A DNA stretch of 64,000 nt from Volutella citrinella (lineage: Eukaryota > Ascomycota > Sordariomycetes > Hypocreales > Nectriaceae): NCBI GenBank assembly GCA_034401135.1, contig JAWZSP010000007.1, positions 4,030,001 through 4,094,000 of the forward strand, given 5' to 3'. A program made the position numbers and the translations under genes. Below the pieces are notes generated by a model, which ran no database searches, was not told the DNA's origin, and saw nothing but the letters and a program-made list of their open reading frames with translations. This document shows positions 1 to 10,166 of the stretch, piece by piece (within the stretch, counting starts at the first letter, position 1; every line of letters begins with the position of its first letter).

Positions 1-1854
1 AGCTTGTACAAGCAGGAGTCCTCTTCGCCAAGTCTATATGCGGCCACGATCCTCAACGAGCATCACATTACAGTGGCATTCAAGTCGGACCATTGTGTTG
101 GAACGCTGAACGCCAGATATCTGTTGTCTCAGGCGGCCATTGCCCATTCTTTTGATCTACCCAAGGAGGCAGCACTCAGATCTGTGACTTCGGTGCCAAG
201 CCGCGCGCTGGATCTGGACGACCGCATAGGCTACGTTCGAGCTAGTTTCGACGCTGATCTCGTTGTCTGGGACTCGCATCCTCTGGCCCTCGGCGCCACA
301 CCACTACAGGTCTTCATTGATGGGCAACCTCAGCTCAACCAAACAGCGGTCCACGAAGCTATGGGAGAATGTCTGCTCACAGAACCAGCCCAACCTGCCT
401 CAAAGTTGACTCAAGAACCACAGGCGCGACACACGTTTGGAAAGGAACTGGACAACCGAGCCTGGTGCCAGCAGGCAGATGGGTCCCAATCACTGAACCT
501 GATTGTGACTGGTATCCGCAAACTCCTCATTGATAAAGACACACTACTTGGTGAGAACGGCATTGTCGATCACGAGGAGCAAGCAGAGTTGATGCTTGTC
601 ATTCGAGATGGTAAAGTCACCTGTGTTGGAACCGGAGCAAAGTGCAGCATGGATGCCAAGTTACTACTAGATGCAGGCGGAGCACTCCAATTGTCACTGA
701 AGAATGGACACGTCACTCCCGGACTTACCGCCGTAACGCGAGGATTGGGGATGACTGAGCTCGAAATGCTTCCCAGTACGGGAGATGGAGAATCTATCGG
801 CCAGACGCTGCGCGACCCAACCACCATCTCAAATGCAAAATATGGCGTGTGGCTCGATGGCAAACACTTTGCAAGAGCTCGTATCGGGGGTGTTACTCGC
901 GCTGTCAGCCCACCTATCGCCGAAGGGCTCGTCCAAGGCATCAGCGTGGAGGTGCGGACTGGGGCGGCCAAGAGCATCCTCGACGGCGGCGTCATCCAAG
1001 GTGACGTGGCGCTGCATCTTAGGCTCGATAAGTCGACACAAGATGACCAGGGATCTATCAGCAATGCCATTCGGGAAGTTCGCCAGATGCTCAGCAGTGG
1101 GCAAGGCGAGCACAGCCAGACAGTATTTGGCCAAGTAGCCAACGGGACGCTCCCTTTGGCTATTTACGCCAACAACAGGGTATGTCTTTGTTTAGAATCT
1201 ACAATCTCAGCTCCACCGAAACTGACAGACTCTAGTTTGATATCCAGCAACTGATCCTGATCAAAAAAGACTTTCCTCGTGTGAATGTGGTCATCGTTGG
1301 TGGCAATGAGGCACCCAGTGTGAGTACATAACCACCCAAGCCTAAATGTAGACTATGCCTGACGAAGATGGAAATAGGTTGCCCATGATCTTGCCGCAGC
1401 CAAGATTCCAGTCATTCTCTCTGAGCCGAGGCCGTCTCCGGACGAGTTCAGGGGCAAGGATGCTTTCGCTGGGCCTCCGCTTAGTAGAAGTATCGCCAGT
1501 TTTTTAGACGCCGCGGGTGTTGTATACGGCTTAGCCCTAATGGAGAATTGTAAGTCAAATCCCAACAGCTTCTTATTCGTAGACTAAACCCCCCAAGCAT
1601 TTATAGGGTCGTTTCGACTGCATGGCCTAGGGCCAGAAGCCGGCTGGATGGCCAAGTTCAACGGAATGAATGAAACAGAGGCGGTACGCTTGGTGTCACG
1701 AAACATTGAGCAAATACTCAATCTTCCACCGAGTATGGATATCGTTATATTTGAGGGATCCCCATTACAATACGGCGCTGTGGCAGCAGTTTCGCTTCTT
1801 TATGACACGAGCAAGGAAGAGGTAGTTATGGGCACATGTTATCCCACTGAGTAG
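1..1854 (+). CDS. Amidohydrolase family protein (CE9-like), 5' truncated
   Basis: The gene enters from the left edge in frame 1 and is read as exons 1..1179, 1236..1319, 1378..1549 and 1607..1854, giving 560 residues in the window. All three introns are 56-58 nt GT-AG with matching phases. The first ~110 residues look like the C-terminal part of an amidohydrolase barrel plus composite domain, including a GYVRASFDADLVVWD stretch that resembles the return strand after the metal-dependent barrel. Later exons hold a Rossmann-like VNVVIVGGNEAPS segment and an alternating hydrophobic stretch typical of the second, degenerate amidohydrolase half in fungal CE9-annotated proteins. The metal-binding HxH motif would lie upstream of the window. 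Substrate is unknown; deacetylase or deaminase chemistry is inferred from the family only. Confidence 0.75.
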
Positions 1855-2003
1855 TGTAAAATGTATCCTACACAGCGCTCGAATTGTTGTCAACTCTCAT
1901 ATTCATTGTAGGCACGGGGATTTTCTAACAGCCTTTCGTTGTACATCGACTTTGGAGGCAATCAGTTGATATATCCACTATCTAGCCATGGCCATCCCGA
2001 ATA

Positions 2004-3098
2004 TTACGCCACTGTTGCCAGAAACTCCTTGCTGAATGGGTAGTCCGAGTAGCCAATTGGTGACTGCGGGATGTAGAACGTGTTCCGATCGTACCCACTG
2101 AGCCTCAAGCTCTTTTTGATACGATACACCAGATCCGGGTTCGAAATGAAGTACCGCCCAAACATTACCACAATGTCTCGGTCTGGGTACTGCGAGTCGA
2201 CGAGCATGCGAGCCTCCTCTGGTCGGTAGCCCCCTGCAACAAGCATGGGTCCTCGCCACAATTGATACGCAAAGTCAATCTTGCCGTCATGGGTGGCGTC
2301 TTCGGAACCGGACATTCTGGCTTCGACCATGTGCAGATATGCAATGTTGGCTTGGCTGGCCTTTTGAATGATGTCGGTAAATTGGGGGATGGGATCCTTC
2401 ATCCCCATGCCCTGATAAGTACTCCACGGACTCAGCCGGAGACCGACGCGGTTCGAGCCAACGGCATCAATCATTGCCTTGAGGACTTCGTGAGCGAAGC
2501 GAGACCGATTCTCAATGTTTCCGCCGTACTCGTCATCGCGCTTGTTGCTGACATCCTGGAGGAACTGGTCAATCAGGTAGCCGTTGGCGGCATGGCACTC
2601 GACTCCATCGAATCCTGCCTCGATGGCATTTTTGGAAGCGACGGCAAAGTCCTGGATCATCTGGTTGATCTCCTCGGCCGTCATAGCACGTGGCATGGCG
2701 CCACCTTCGAACGCAATCGCGCTGGGAGCCAAGATGGGCACCCCTTCCTTTTCAGCAAGCTCGATTGACATGCCGCGGCCCATCGCAAATAGCTGGCAGT
2801 ATATGAAAGAGCCTCTGCGGTGGACCTCGTCGGTGATGGCTCGCCAGGCGTCGATTTGGGCTCTAGACCAAATGCCTGGCCCGTTGGGGAAGCCACCAGC
2901 CGTTGGGGAGATGAAAGTCCCCTCTGCAAGGATCAGGGTACCAGGCACGGAAGCTCTTTGTGCGTAATACTCCTTCATCAAGGGAGTTGGCACGTGGTCG
3001 TCGGTGGCTCGAAGGCGAGTGAGCGAAGGCATCCCGACACGGTGCTTGATTTCCACGTTGCCAATCTTCAAGGACTTGAACAGACGTGACTCAGTCAT
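2004..3098 (-). CDS. NADH:flavin oxidoreductase, old yellow enzyme family
   Basis: Single-exon gene of 364 residues. The TIM-barrel OYE fold is indicated by an N-terminal LFKSLKIGNVEIKHRVGMP segment, the HAANGYLIDQFLQD active-site block (His and Asn bind the substrate carbonyl or nitro group), the following YGG..ENRSRF motif and a C-terminal VMFGRYFISNPDL motif that contacts FMN phosphate. Expected activity is NAD(P)H-dependent reduction of activated C=C bonds such as enones. The start at 3098 is preferred because it sits just before the conserved N-terminal motif and has A at -3; an in-frame ATG at 3152 would add 18 Ser/Thr-rich residues in a weaker context. A TATA-like box lies about 115 nt upstream. 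The natural substrate is unknown. Confidence 0.88.
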   Translation of the reverse strand: MTESRLFKSLKIGNVEIKHRVGMPSLTRLRATDDHVPTPLMKEYYAQRASVPGTLILAEGTFISPTAGGFPNGPGIWSRAQIDAWRAITDEVHRRGSFIYCQLFAMGRGMSIELAEKEGVPILAPSAIAFEGGAMPRAMTAEEINQMIQDFAVASKNAIEAGFDGVECHAANGYLIDQFLQDVSNKRDDEYGGNIENRSRFAHEVLKAMIDAVGSNRVGLRLSPWSTYQGMGMKDPIPQFTDIIQKASQANIAYLHMVEARMSGSEDATHDGKIDFAYQLWRGPMLVAGGYRPEEARMLVDSQYPDRDIVVMFGRYFISNPDLVYRIKKSLRLSGYDRNTFYIPQSPIGYSDYPFSKEFLATVA

Positions 3099-3212
3099 TT
3101 TCAGGGTTCGAGTTTGGGTAGAAGTGAAGGTAGAGGATGGTTTGCTAGTCATGCAGTGTTGGTTGCAAGGTGGAAGGGGATCGTAAATCACAAGAGGCTC
3201 CAAAGCGTCAGC

Positions 3213-3218
3213 TTTATA
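3213..3218 (-). promoter_or_regulatory. TATA-like box upstream of the OYE gene
   Basis: TATAAA on the minus strand about 115 nt upstream of the preferred ATG at 3098. The position suits a fungal core promoter and supports the downstream start, but the motif is short and unproven. Confidence 0.4.
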
Positions 3219-3834
3219 CCGTCAGCTGGTCCGAAACAGATGTGCGGAGCTGAGCATGGTCTGATGGATTCCAAACTAGGCATTGAGATGCTGTCCGTTT
3301 GGGAAGATGATGAATCCGCCTAACTTATTAGTGGGCATGTATCCACGGCATTGCGACACTTCCATTTCGGGCAATGAGATACTTCTGCTTCGGGCACAGA
3401 GATGCTTCCCCTTTCGGTATAGCGTGAGCAAGCCCGCAACACGGCCACCCGCGTTCCCACACCGTCACTGATCACGCCATCGATATTGATGCCAAAACGA
3501 TCTCCTACCCATGGAGCTCTATCGCGTCCACTATACAGGAAGCCGAACAACCTTTTCCCCGCACGAAGGCCTCGCTGCCGCCGATACAGCCAAGATTTAC
3601 AATGACGAGATTAGTTTGGGGCAGGCGATAGCGAATCAATTCACTTGGAATTCTCGAGAGACTTCACCATTTATTAGCCTATTCTCCGATCGAGTAAGAG
3701 AATGCCATCTCGAAAATCCACAACGTCTCGCTTCTCTTACAAGGTCAAGCAGACCTGCCTGTCGGCTAAAACCAAACGCCAATCCCCCCGATTTTGCTTT
3801 TATTTCGCGCCCCTGTTTCACTATTAATCCGTCG
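3219..3834. other. Intergenic region between two minus-strand genes
   Basis: It holds the presumed promoter of the OYE gene and the 3' flank of the regulator-like gene. Short open frames here are TTG/GTG-started or lack splice support and family resemblance. No RNA gene or repeat was seen. Confidence 0.5.
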
Positions 3835-5139
3835 TCAACTTGGACATGCTTCCGACGCCACAACCTCCAAAGGCCATTTCAGTGCCTTATGCCACGAGGG
3901 CCCTAGACGCCGAGCAACAAGTCTAATCAGAAACTCCCCAGCATCGCCAAAGACCCAAACGTGACGACACAGGTGGAGTAGGATACCATAATGTGCCAGG
4001 GTCACGAGGGCTTCTAGGCGACACTTCCGCAGAGCAGTTATGTATTCCTCGGTCAACAGAACCGGGTAGACCACTGCTGTTAGGGCACGCTGCTCCCCCG
4101 TCAAGGTAGCATGAATGTCAAACGCCCACTGGAGTTTCCGAGCGGCATCTCTGCAGCCGGAAATTGTCGTGAAGCCAGCATCGGACGAGTCAATGAACTC
4201 GACAAGCCTAGTGCACTCTGTCCCGGTGGGTTCAGAGACGCCAGCGTCATGGACCATGGCCAAAAAGGGACCGAGGGGCGAATTAACAGCAAGTCTGTAG
4301 TTCAGGCCGGCGAGAGTCCGAACTCCTCGGTGGAGATGGACGGCTTGGATAAAGTGCTCAATGAACAAGTCGTAGGTGTTGCGGTCCCGCGTAAACGTGA
4401 GGTAAAGAACATGGAGGCTCAAGAGGAAAGAATGGAGGAGTCGGGGAATCAAATCCTTCTCAGCTATCTCTTGCGTCATGCCCTGAGCCTCGCGGTTAAG
4501 CGTAGTCAAAGCGCGAGTTTGGAGCTCCAGGGCTGAACGTTGGTAATCGAGAGCCTGGTCTGGATTCAAGATGGCTAGATGATCGGCGGATATGGCGAAT
4601 AGCTGGTCAATCAGGTACGGATAATCAAAGGCGTTGCGGATGGCTATGTCGATGATGGCGAACCTTGCGGCGTCGCTGCACATATTCAAGAGGACTACCC
4701 CGGATTGGGCGTGACTGATGATACCGAGACCATGGGCCATAAACGTTGACTGTTCTGGCGCAAAACAAAGAAAGCTGGGAGCGCTATAGTCGAAGCCGTT
4801 GCAGCAAAGGCAGTCTGAACTGGCAATGGATTTCAAGTTGTCGATATCCGGGGGTGTAGGCAACGGTTTTGCTTCCTCCTCGCGCGAATGTGATTCCGTC
4901 ACGGCGCTCTTCCGAGGAGTATGCTTTCTCTTTCTTGGCATCCCATCTCGGCCATCGCGTTTCCTTCTTGTATTAATCCCTTTGTCGCCTTTATCCTTGT
5001 GTCGCTTGCCTTGTAACCGGACAGCACGGCGCTTGACGTGTGCGGAACCTGGCTCGATGGTTGTTGACGGAGTCGGGCTTGGGTATCTCGTAGGGGGTGG
5101 TGATGGCTGAAGCATTGAGCTCAGTACTAAATTCACCAT
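3835..5139 (-). CDS. Fungal-specific transcription-factor-domain protein without a zinc cluster
   Basis: Single-exon ORF of 434 residues. The N-terminal ~100 residues are basic and low in complexity (KRRAVRLQGKRHKDKGDKG, then RRKRDGRDG and PRKRKHTPRK) with no Cys6 motif. From about residue 110 the helical repeats typical of the fungal TF domain (DUF3468-type) begin, including the FDYPYLIDQLFAISADHLA block and a C-terminal ALVTLAHYGILLHLCRHVWVF segment. Proteins of this type are usually Zn2Cys6 regulators; this one either uses its basic tail for DNA contact, acts as a DNA-binding-deficient partner, or has an unseen upstream exon. The start is the ATG at 5139; another in-frame ATG lies at 5115. 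Confidence 0.75.
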   Translation of the reverse strand: MVNLVLSSMLQPSPPPTRYPSPTPSTTIEPGSAHVKRRAVRLQGKRHKDKGDKGINTRRKRDGRDGMPRKRKHTPRKSAVTESHSREEEAKPLPTPPDIDNLKSIASSDCLCCNGFDYSAPSFLCFAPEQSTFMAHGLGIISHAQSGVVLLNMCSDAARFAIIDIAIRNAFDYPYLIDQLFAISADHLAILNPDQALDYQRSALELQTRALTTLNREAQGMTQEIAEKDLIPRLLHSFLLSLHVLYLTFTRDRNTYDLFIEHFIQAVHLHRGVRTLAGLNYRLAVNSPLGPFLAMVHDAGVSEPTGTECTRLVEFIDSSDAGFTTISGCRDAARKLQWAFDIHATLTGEQRALTAVVYPVLLTEEYITALRKCRLEALVTLAHYGILLHLCRHVWVFGDAGEFLIRLVARRLGPSWHKALKWPLEVVASEACPS

Positions 5140-5734
5140 TATATGAGCGTTGATCAAGTCTTTAAAGTGGTGTTGATGGTGGCCAGGTGGGCGTTATTCC
5201 TCAAAATGGACATGAAAGCCGGGACCTGGTCTGTCGGGGCCTCTGGCCGTTCAAGAGTGGCATCTTTCTAAGACGCCTCCTCTTTTCCTTTTTTATTTCT
5301 CGTATCCTCATAACCGAAATCCCCCTATTAATAGCCGCCGATGATACAGATATCCACCGTAGGCAAAACTCCTGCATTTCATCCATCCCCTCTAGGGTTC
5401 GTGCTTCATTGATCGCCCCTCGCTTTTATCCGAGATCCACTTGTGCAACGATCCCTCTGAGCTAAGCCAATGGGATGAGTGGTTCTGGGATCCACCTATG
5501 CGAAATGCGAGATGCGAAGTACGATAAGCGGAGTGCGATAAGCGGAGTGCGAAGTGTGAGTTAGATCCCGCCGCCTCTACTAACCACATAATGTCCCCCC
5601 ATTGCCCTTATGGCTTGTGTACTTAAGGCAGACAGTTCGATTGGTTTTCTTTCTTTCTATTCTTATCTATCTTTTCTTGGCCTTTCGTCCCCAACCCTTC
5701 CTTGGTAGCGCAGACCTCCCTCAACCTCTTGACC
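5140..5734. other. Divergent intergenic region between the TF-like gene and the RTA1-like gene
   Basis: Shared upstream region of two divergently transcribed genes. It carries a 14-bp tandem repeat (listed separately) and a pyrimidine-rich stretch of TTTCTTTC/TTCTTATC type just upstream of the plus-strand gene, typical of fungal promoters near transcription starts. Confidence 0.5.
5521..5548 (+). repeat. Two 14-bp tandem units containing CGATAAG
   Basis: Two adjacent units read (A/G)CGATAAGCGGAGT, flanked on both sides by degenerate GCGAAGT/GCGAGAT words between about 5500 and 5556. Each unit contains CGATAA, which fits the HGATAR consensus bound by fungal GATA factors. Confidence 0.7.
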
Positions 5735-6594
5735 ATGGCTAACAACCCCTGGACTTACGACCCTAGCCCTGCGGCTGCTATCATTTTTCTTCTTCTCTTC
5801 ACCTTTGCTACTCTTTGGCATGCCGTTCTCCTCTTTACTCGAAGAACCTGGTACTTTATCCCCCTTGTCATTGGTGGTGCCCGTATGTCCCCCTCCCTCT
5901 GCACTCGCTTCTTCCCCTAACCACTTCGACAGTCGAGATTGCTGGCTATGCAACACGCTATCTAGGCAGCAAGGACCTCGAAAACCTCACATTCTTCATT
6001 ATACAGACTCTTGCAATCCTTGTCGCACCCGCTCTCTTGGCAGCGTCCATTTACATGGTCTTAGGCCGACTGGTGGTCCTCGTCCGCGCAGAGGCCTACC
6101 TTCCGGTGCGGCCAACTTGGCTGACAAAGATCTTTGTCGGCGGAGACATCTTATCCTTCATCATCCAGGTTGCCGGTTCGGGCATGTTGTCGAGCAACTT
6201 TAGCTTGGGCAAGGCCATCATCCTGGTCGGCTTGGCCATCCAGCTCATCTTCTTCGGCCTGTTCGTATTTTCCGCCGCCCTCTTCTATCGACGACTGGAC
6301 GCGAACCCGACACCGACAACCTTTCGGCTAGATGCGTGCAGCAGCAAAGGTGGATGGAGAGGAGTGATGCACGTCCTGTTCTTGACCAGCGCCTTGATCT
6401 TCATCCGGTCCGTCTTCCGCTTCGTCGAGTTCACAGGAGATCACGATTCGCCCATGATGACTAGCGAAGCTTACATCTACATCTGTGATTCTCTCTTGAT
6501 GTTTGGTGTCATGGCGGCTCTGCTTTATCTTCACCCGTCCGAGTACATCCGGGCCCCCAAGGACATGAACTCGCTGGAGGGAGAGGAGCTGTGA
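5735..6594 (+). CDS. RTA1-like seven-TM membrane protein
   Basis: Two exons, 5735..5882 and 5933..6594, with a 50-nt GT-AG intron; 269 residues. Splicing creates the characteristic IGGALEIAGYATR junction after the second helix. About seven hydrophobic segments follow in order (near residues 13-33, 38-52, 72-95, 115-140, 150-172, 195-215 and 235-252), with a VFRFVEFTGD motif before the sixth helix and a GE..Y-type loop (MTSEAYIYICDSLLMF), both common in RTA1 proteins. Yeast members (Rta1, Rsb1) are linked to lipid translocation and 7-aminocholesterol resistance; the role here is inferred from that family only. Confidence 0.88.
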
Positions 6595-6798
6595 GAGGTA
6601 ACTGGCGACAAAAAGGTGAAAGGGATAGGGTGCGAGACTGCATATGCTCATGATAGACTTTTTAAAATATCGGATCATAAGAGATGCGCTGGGAGGGGAA
6701 GGGCCTGAGGCTTTTTCTTTTGTTTTTCTTTTTCGTTTGTTTTTCCTTTGTTTCTATAGATTTGTCACTCATCAAGCATTAATACAACACGGGAAGCA

Positions 6799-8059
6799 TT
6801 ATAGACAGCTCAGCAACAGCTCGGTCAACGCCTCACGACCTTCAACATGCAAAACCATCTTGGGCAACACTATGCAATCTTCCCACTCCGGGCCCAACTT
6901 GTCGGCCATAATCTCCATGTCGTGGCTGACAAGCTCATCATACACCCATGTGCGAGGCAGCAGGCCGAACACGGCTAAGTAGTGCGAGAGGATCACCAAC
7001 GCACATGGCCTCTCTTGCCGGACCAATTCCAAAAACCTGGGCTCTATCACATCGAAGGCCCATGCTTTGATCTGCTTTGCAAGCCATAGCTGATCGCGGG
7101 GAGACTCCAATGCCGAGATGAGCCGGCTCACCTCTGTCGCGGCTCTGTGGAGAGTGTCAAGACACATCTCGTCGCCGTGGATGCTTCGATCCCTCTGGAT
7201 AGCGCGTAGGATGCTGCTGGCAATGCGGTCTGATTCTGGTACATCATTGAAGGACCCGTATAAGCTGGCACCAGATAGCTTCCTCGCCTGGCCCTCTGCG
7301 ACAGTTGGCTGTAGATGGATGTTCCGTCGCCCGTGGGCAAGCGTTAACCAATTGGTCAGCCATAAACCGGATTGCTGAGATACTCGGTCTGTGGCGAAAG
7401 AGACGGTCGCAAGCAAGACGGACGCGCCTCTCACCGCCGCGATGCTTGAGTCGGTTATGCTGCCAATGGCTTGGCGCAGTGTGCGTAATGCTTGGTCTCG
7501 GTAGAGGTAGATGGGAAGGGTCTGAAGGAGCTCTGGTTCCGTGCAGCCGAGATGGACCATGGCCACGAGGAGGATGGCGTCCATGAGAAACTCATGCTGG
7601 TAGGCAAGGCGCGGAAGTTCGACCTTCAATATTGAGGCGATATCCTGTGAGAATTCGGCGGCAAAGCTCTCGGCTGTGGAGATACAATAATGGTGCATCA
7701 TGCGGAGATCGAGAAGGTGCTTTGCGCCATAGTTGGACCCTGCGGCCGTCTCGTCGACGGACGGTGTGGCCAACAATGGCTCGGCGGCGCCTTGTGTTTC
7801 GGAAACGGCAGTGGCAGCATCCGAAGCAGTACTACCTCGCCTCTGGGCCGTCGCTGGGCGGCTTGAAGAGACATACAAGCACTCTTCTCCTCGCCGGGCG
7901 CAGCCGGCACACTGCGGCTTGGCCTCATCACACTTGACATGATGCCATGTTAGTCTCGGTCAGGGCTGGGGTGATCATCTGGCTTGCCTTGACCCGTCGC
8001 AGCTTGCATCCAGCGCAGCCAGTTCGAGACTTGCGATGGAAGCGTATAGCATGCGCCAT
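6799..8059 (-). CDS. Zn2Cys6 fungal transcription factor with a GC-AG intron
   Basis: Two exons, 7988..8059 and 6799..7932 (minus strand), 401 residues. Exon 1 starts MAHAIRFHRKSRTGCAGCKLRRVK and exon 2 opens CDEAKPQCAGCARRGEEC, so splicing rebuilds a perfect C-x2-C-x6-C-x5-C-x2-C-x6-C binuclear cluster at residues ~15-42. The 55-nt intron begins GCAAGC after AAG and ends TCAAG; reading through it hits a stop. The rest is a helical fungal TF domain ending in REALTELLLSCL. It probably acts as a nuclear DNA-binding regulator; no target is evident. The intron sits inside the zinc cluster, a position common among fungal Zn2Cys6 genes and shared in principle with the gene at 22543. Confidence 0.9.
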
Positions 8060-8562
8060 CGCAGAAACTTGACTGAATTGTCTCTTGCGTGCTGCGCGGT
8101 AGGTATGTGTGGGTTAGGGGTTTAAAATATTTATTCTTATCCGAGTTAGCCTTGAGGTTAAAATTCAGGGCCTACTGCGAGGCTTAGTAAGTAGCATAGG
8201 TACAGTCGGTCAACAAAAGTGACGATATAGTCCCTACTGTGACTAAAATTCGCAATATGCGCCTAGCTTTTTGCGCTTGATTCCTTACTTAAATTTAGGT
8301 TTAAAAGATAAAAATTATAAGCAGAGGCTTATACTATAATTTTAGATTAATTAATTAATTTAATATTTATAAAATAATAATTATTAATAAAAAAATATAA
8401 TAATATATATTTAGTTCTTATTATATAAATATTTAGTTCTTAATAACTTACTACTCAATTAGAAGTGGCCCGGGGGCAACTGGAATTACTAATGCATTTC
8501 GCCGAAGGGGCCAGTTTGGCAATTCAGCGTCGCTCCCAATTAGGCCTGGGATATTCATCACC
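8060..8562. other. Intergenic region with AT-rich relic
   Basis: This region separates the promoter of the Zn2Cys6 gene from the 3' end of the next minus-strand gene. Its middle is strongly AT-rich (see the repeat entry) while both flanks have normal composition. No coding sequence is supported. Confidence 0.6.
8197..8455. repeat. AT-rich block, probable decayed mobile-element relic
   Basis: From about 8285 the sequence is almost entirely A/T, with runs such as TTAATTAATTAATTTAATATTT and two copies of ATTTAGTTCTTA (8409-8420 and 8431-8442). Just before it, TA precedes CAGTCGGTCAACAAAAGTGAC near 8203, which looks like the start of a Tc1/mariner-type terminal inverted repeat, but no matching opposite end was found. 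The composition fits repeat-induced point mutation of an old insertion. Confidence 0.45.
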
Positions 8563-10166
8563 TTAGCCCTGACTCTCTTCCCAAAGGGCCTTCACGCTTG
8601 GCCAAAATGCCCTGTCTGACCAAATAAATGTCCTCAAAACAGCCAGCAGCTCTGGCCAAGACTTTTGCAAATCGTATAACCTCTCTGGGTATTTTGAGTG
8701 AAGTAGGCTGATGTACTCCGCTCGTGTAACTCCCGAAGAAGCAGAGGCGCCTCCTACGTAGAGCATCCAAACGAGCAACTCTGGGTATAAATCCCACACG
8801 CCGTCACAAATGCTATCCCGAAGCTTTAATAGTAGCTGGGATGATAAATAGGCCTGTTATTGGTACTGTCAGCAGATAATAGGAGCACGAGCCACAGGTC
8901 AAAGCAGGAGAAGGAGTTGAAGACCAAGGTGCACCTACTGGGATGACCGAGTCGGGCCATATTTTGCATCGCAGCATTGCCGAGCACAGATACGCCGCAG
9001 ACTGAACGCAGTCGGCCAAAGCGGATATTTTCTGGGATTCTACCAGTCTGGACTGTATCGATGCCTGGTGATTGTCGATTTGCGTCATCGGCAGCATGTC
9101 GCCACCCTTAGCAGGGACAAAATCTCGAATGCATTCCAGTGCATGGATGTCTTTTAGCAACTCAATGAGTTCATCGCTGAGCAGGTGTCTTAACTGTCGA
9201 AAACCAGCAGGCAGGATGAACTCATGCGACATGAATGTATCCCTAGTCCAGTGCAATTCTGTAAATGTTCCGTGGTTCACGATACGGCGAGATCCAGTCA
9301 TCACCGACGAGTTCAAGTCTTGCCTTTCTAGGAGTCAGCACAGGTTGAAGAGTTGCTACTAGGCTCTAACCAGAAGATTGCCCGTTTGATTTCATCGCTC
9401 AGGTGAACATGCCGTGTCTGACAAAGGCGAAGCAGCTGCTGGATGGCATTCATGTGCAGCTGTACTTGGAATGGCATGCTGAGCCGGGCCTGCACAAGTA
9501 AGAGAAGTCAGTCTTCCCTTGATGCAACGTTAATTTTAACAACCGTATTGCTCACCTCTATCCCGGCCAACAATAGAATGGCGCCCAGAGTCGACTCAGA
9601 GGTGGCGCACTCTGGAACGCTCAATCGCTCACGAATGCTTTCGAGGGCAAGACTGTGGTATTTTAGACACTGACTGTCAATAGCCCCATTGGAAGCAAAT
9701 GTATAAGTGAGCATGGCTGCATTGAGCAGGGCTGGGTCGTCAACGCCTATCCGGAAAATGGTGCGAAAGTGCTGCATCACAAGCTCATCGGCAATGCTAA
9801 AAATCGGCACAGTGGACCTGCAGGGTGCTATCACGGCATTAGAAGGGGTTAAGGAGGTTTGAAATGTCACTTACTCTTATTAAGCCACAACTTCAACCTG
9901 GATGAATCGGCCGCAAGCATCTGAAATGGATGGAGGACCATAGTCGACAAGGTATGTGACGAGGTAGGACAAGGCCATGGTCGTCTGGGCTTCTTCTTCA
10001 TGGAAACAATGTGGAAGTTGTCACCAGATTGTTGCTGCAGCTGTCGTTTATTTTCCAGAGCTCGTTTGACAGCATGCGATCGAGCCCGGCGCTTGGCTTC
10101 TCGACTCCCTGCCAAGTCGGGTCCGGAAGCCAGGACAAAGTGAAATGAGCCATGTTCCGTCTCCAT
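8563..10166 (-). CDS. Fungal-specific transcription-factor-domain protein, five exons, no zinc cluster
   Basis: Exons on the minus strand: 9875..10166, 9556..9827, 9371..9489, 8939..9323 and 8563..8853, giving 452 residues. The four introns are 47-85 nt, begin GTAAGT, GTGAGC, GTTAGA and GTAGGT, and all phases agree. The N-terminus is FHFVLASGPDLAGSREAKRR then ARSHAVKRALENKR, the basic opening seen in many DUF3468-type fungal proteins that lack a Cys6 cluster. Splicing restores a WQDLNSSVMTGSRRIV junction between exons 3 and 4. The acceptor of intron 1 was chosen at GATAG because the stronger-looking CTGCAG acceptor breaks the frame. It is either a regulator with a non-zinc basic region or a derived non-DNA-binding member. 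Confidence 0.75.
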
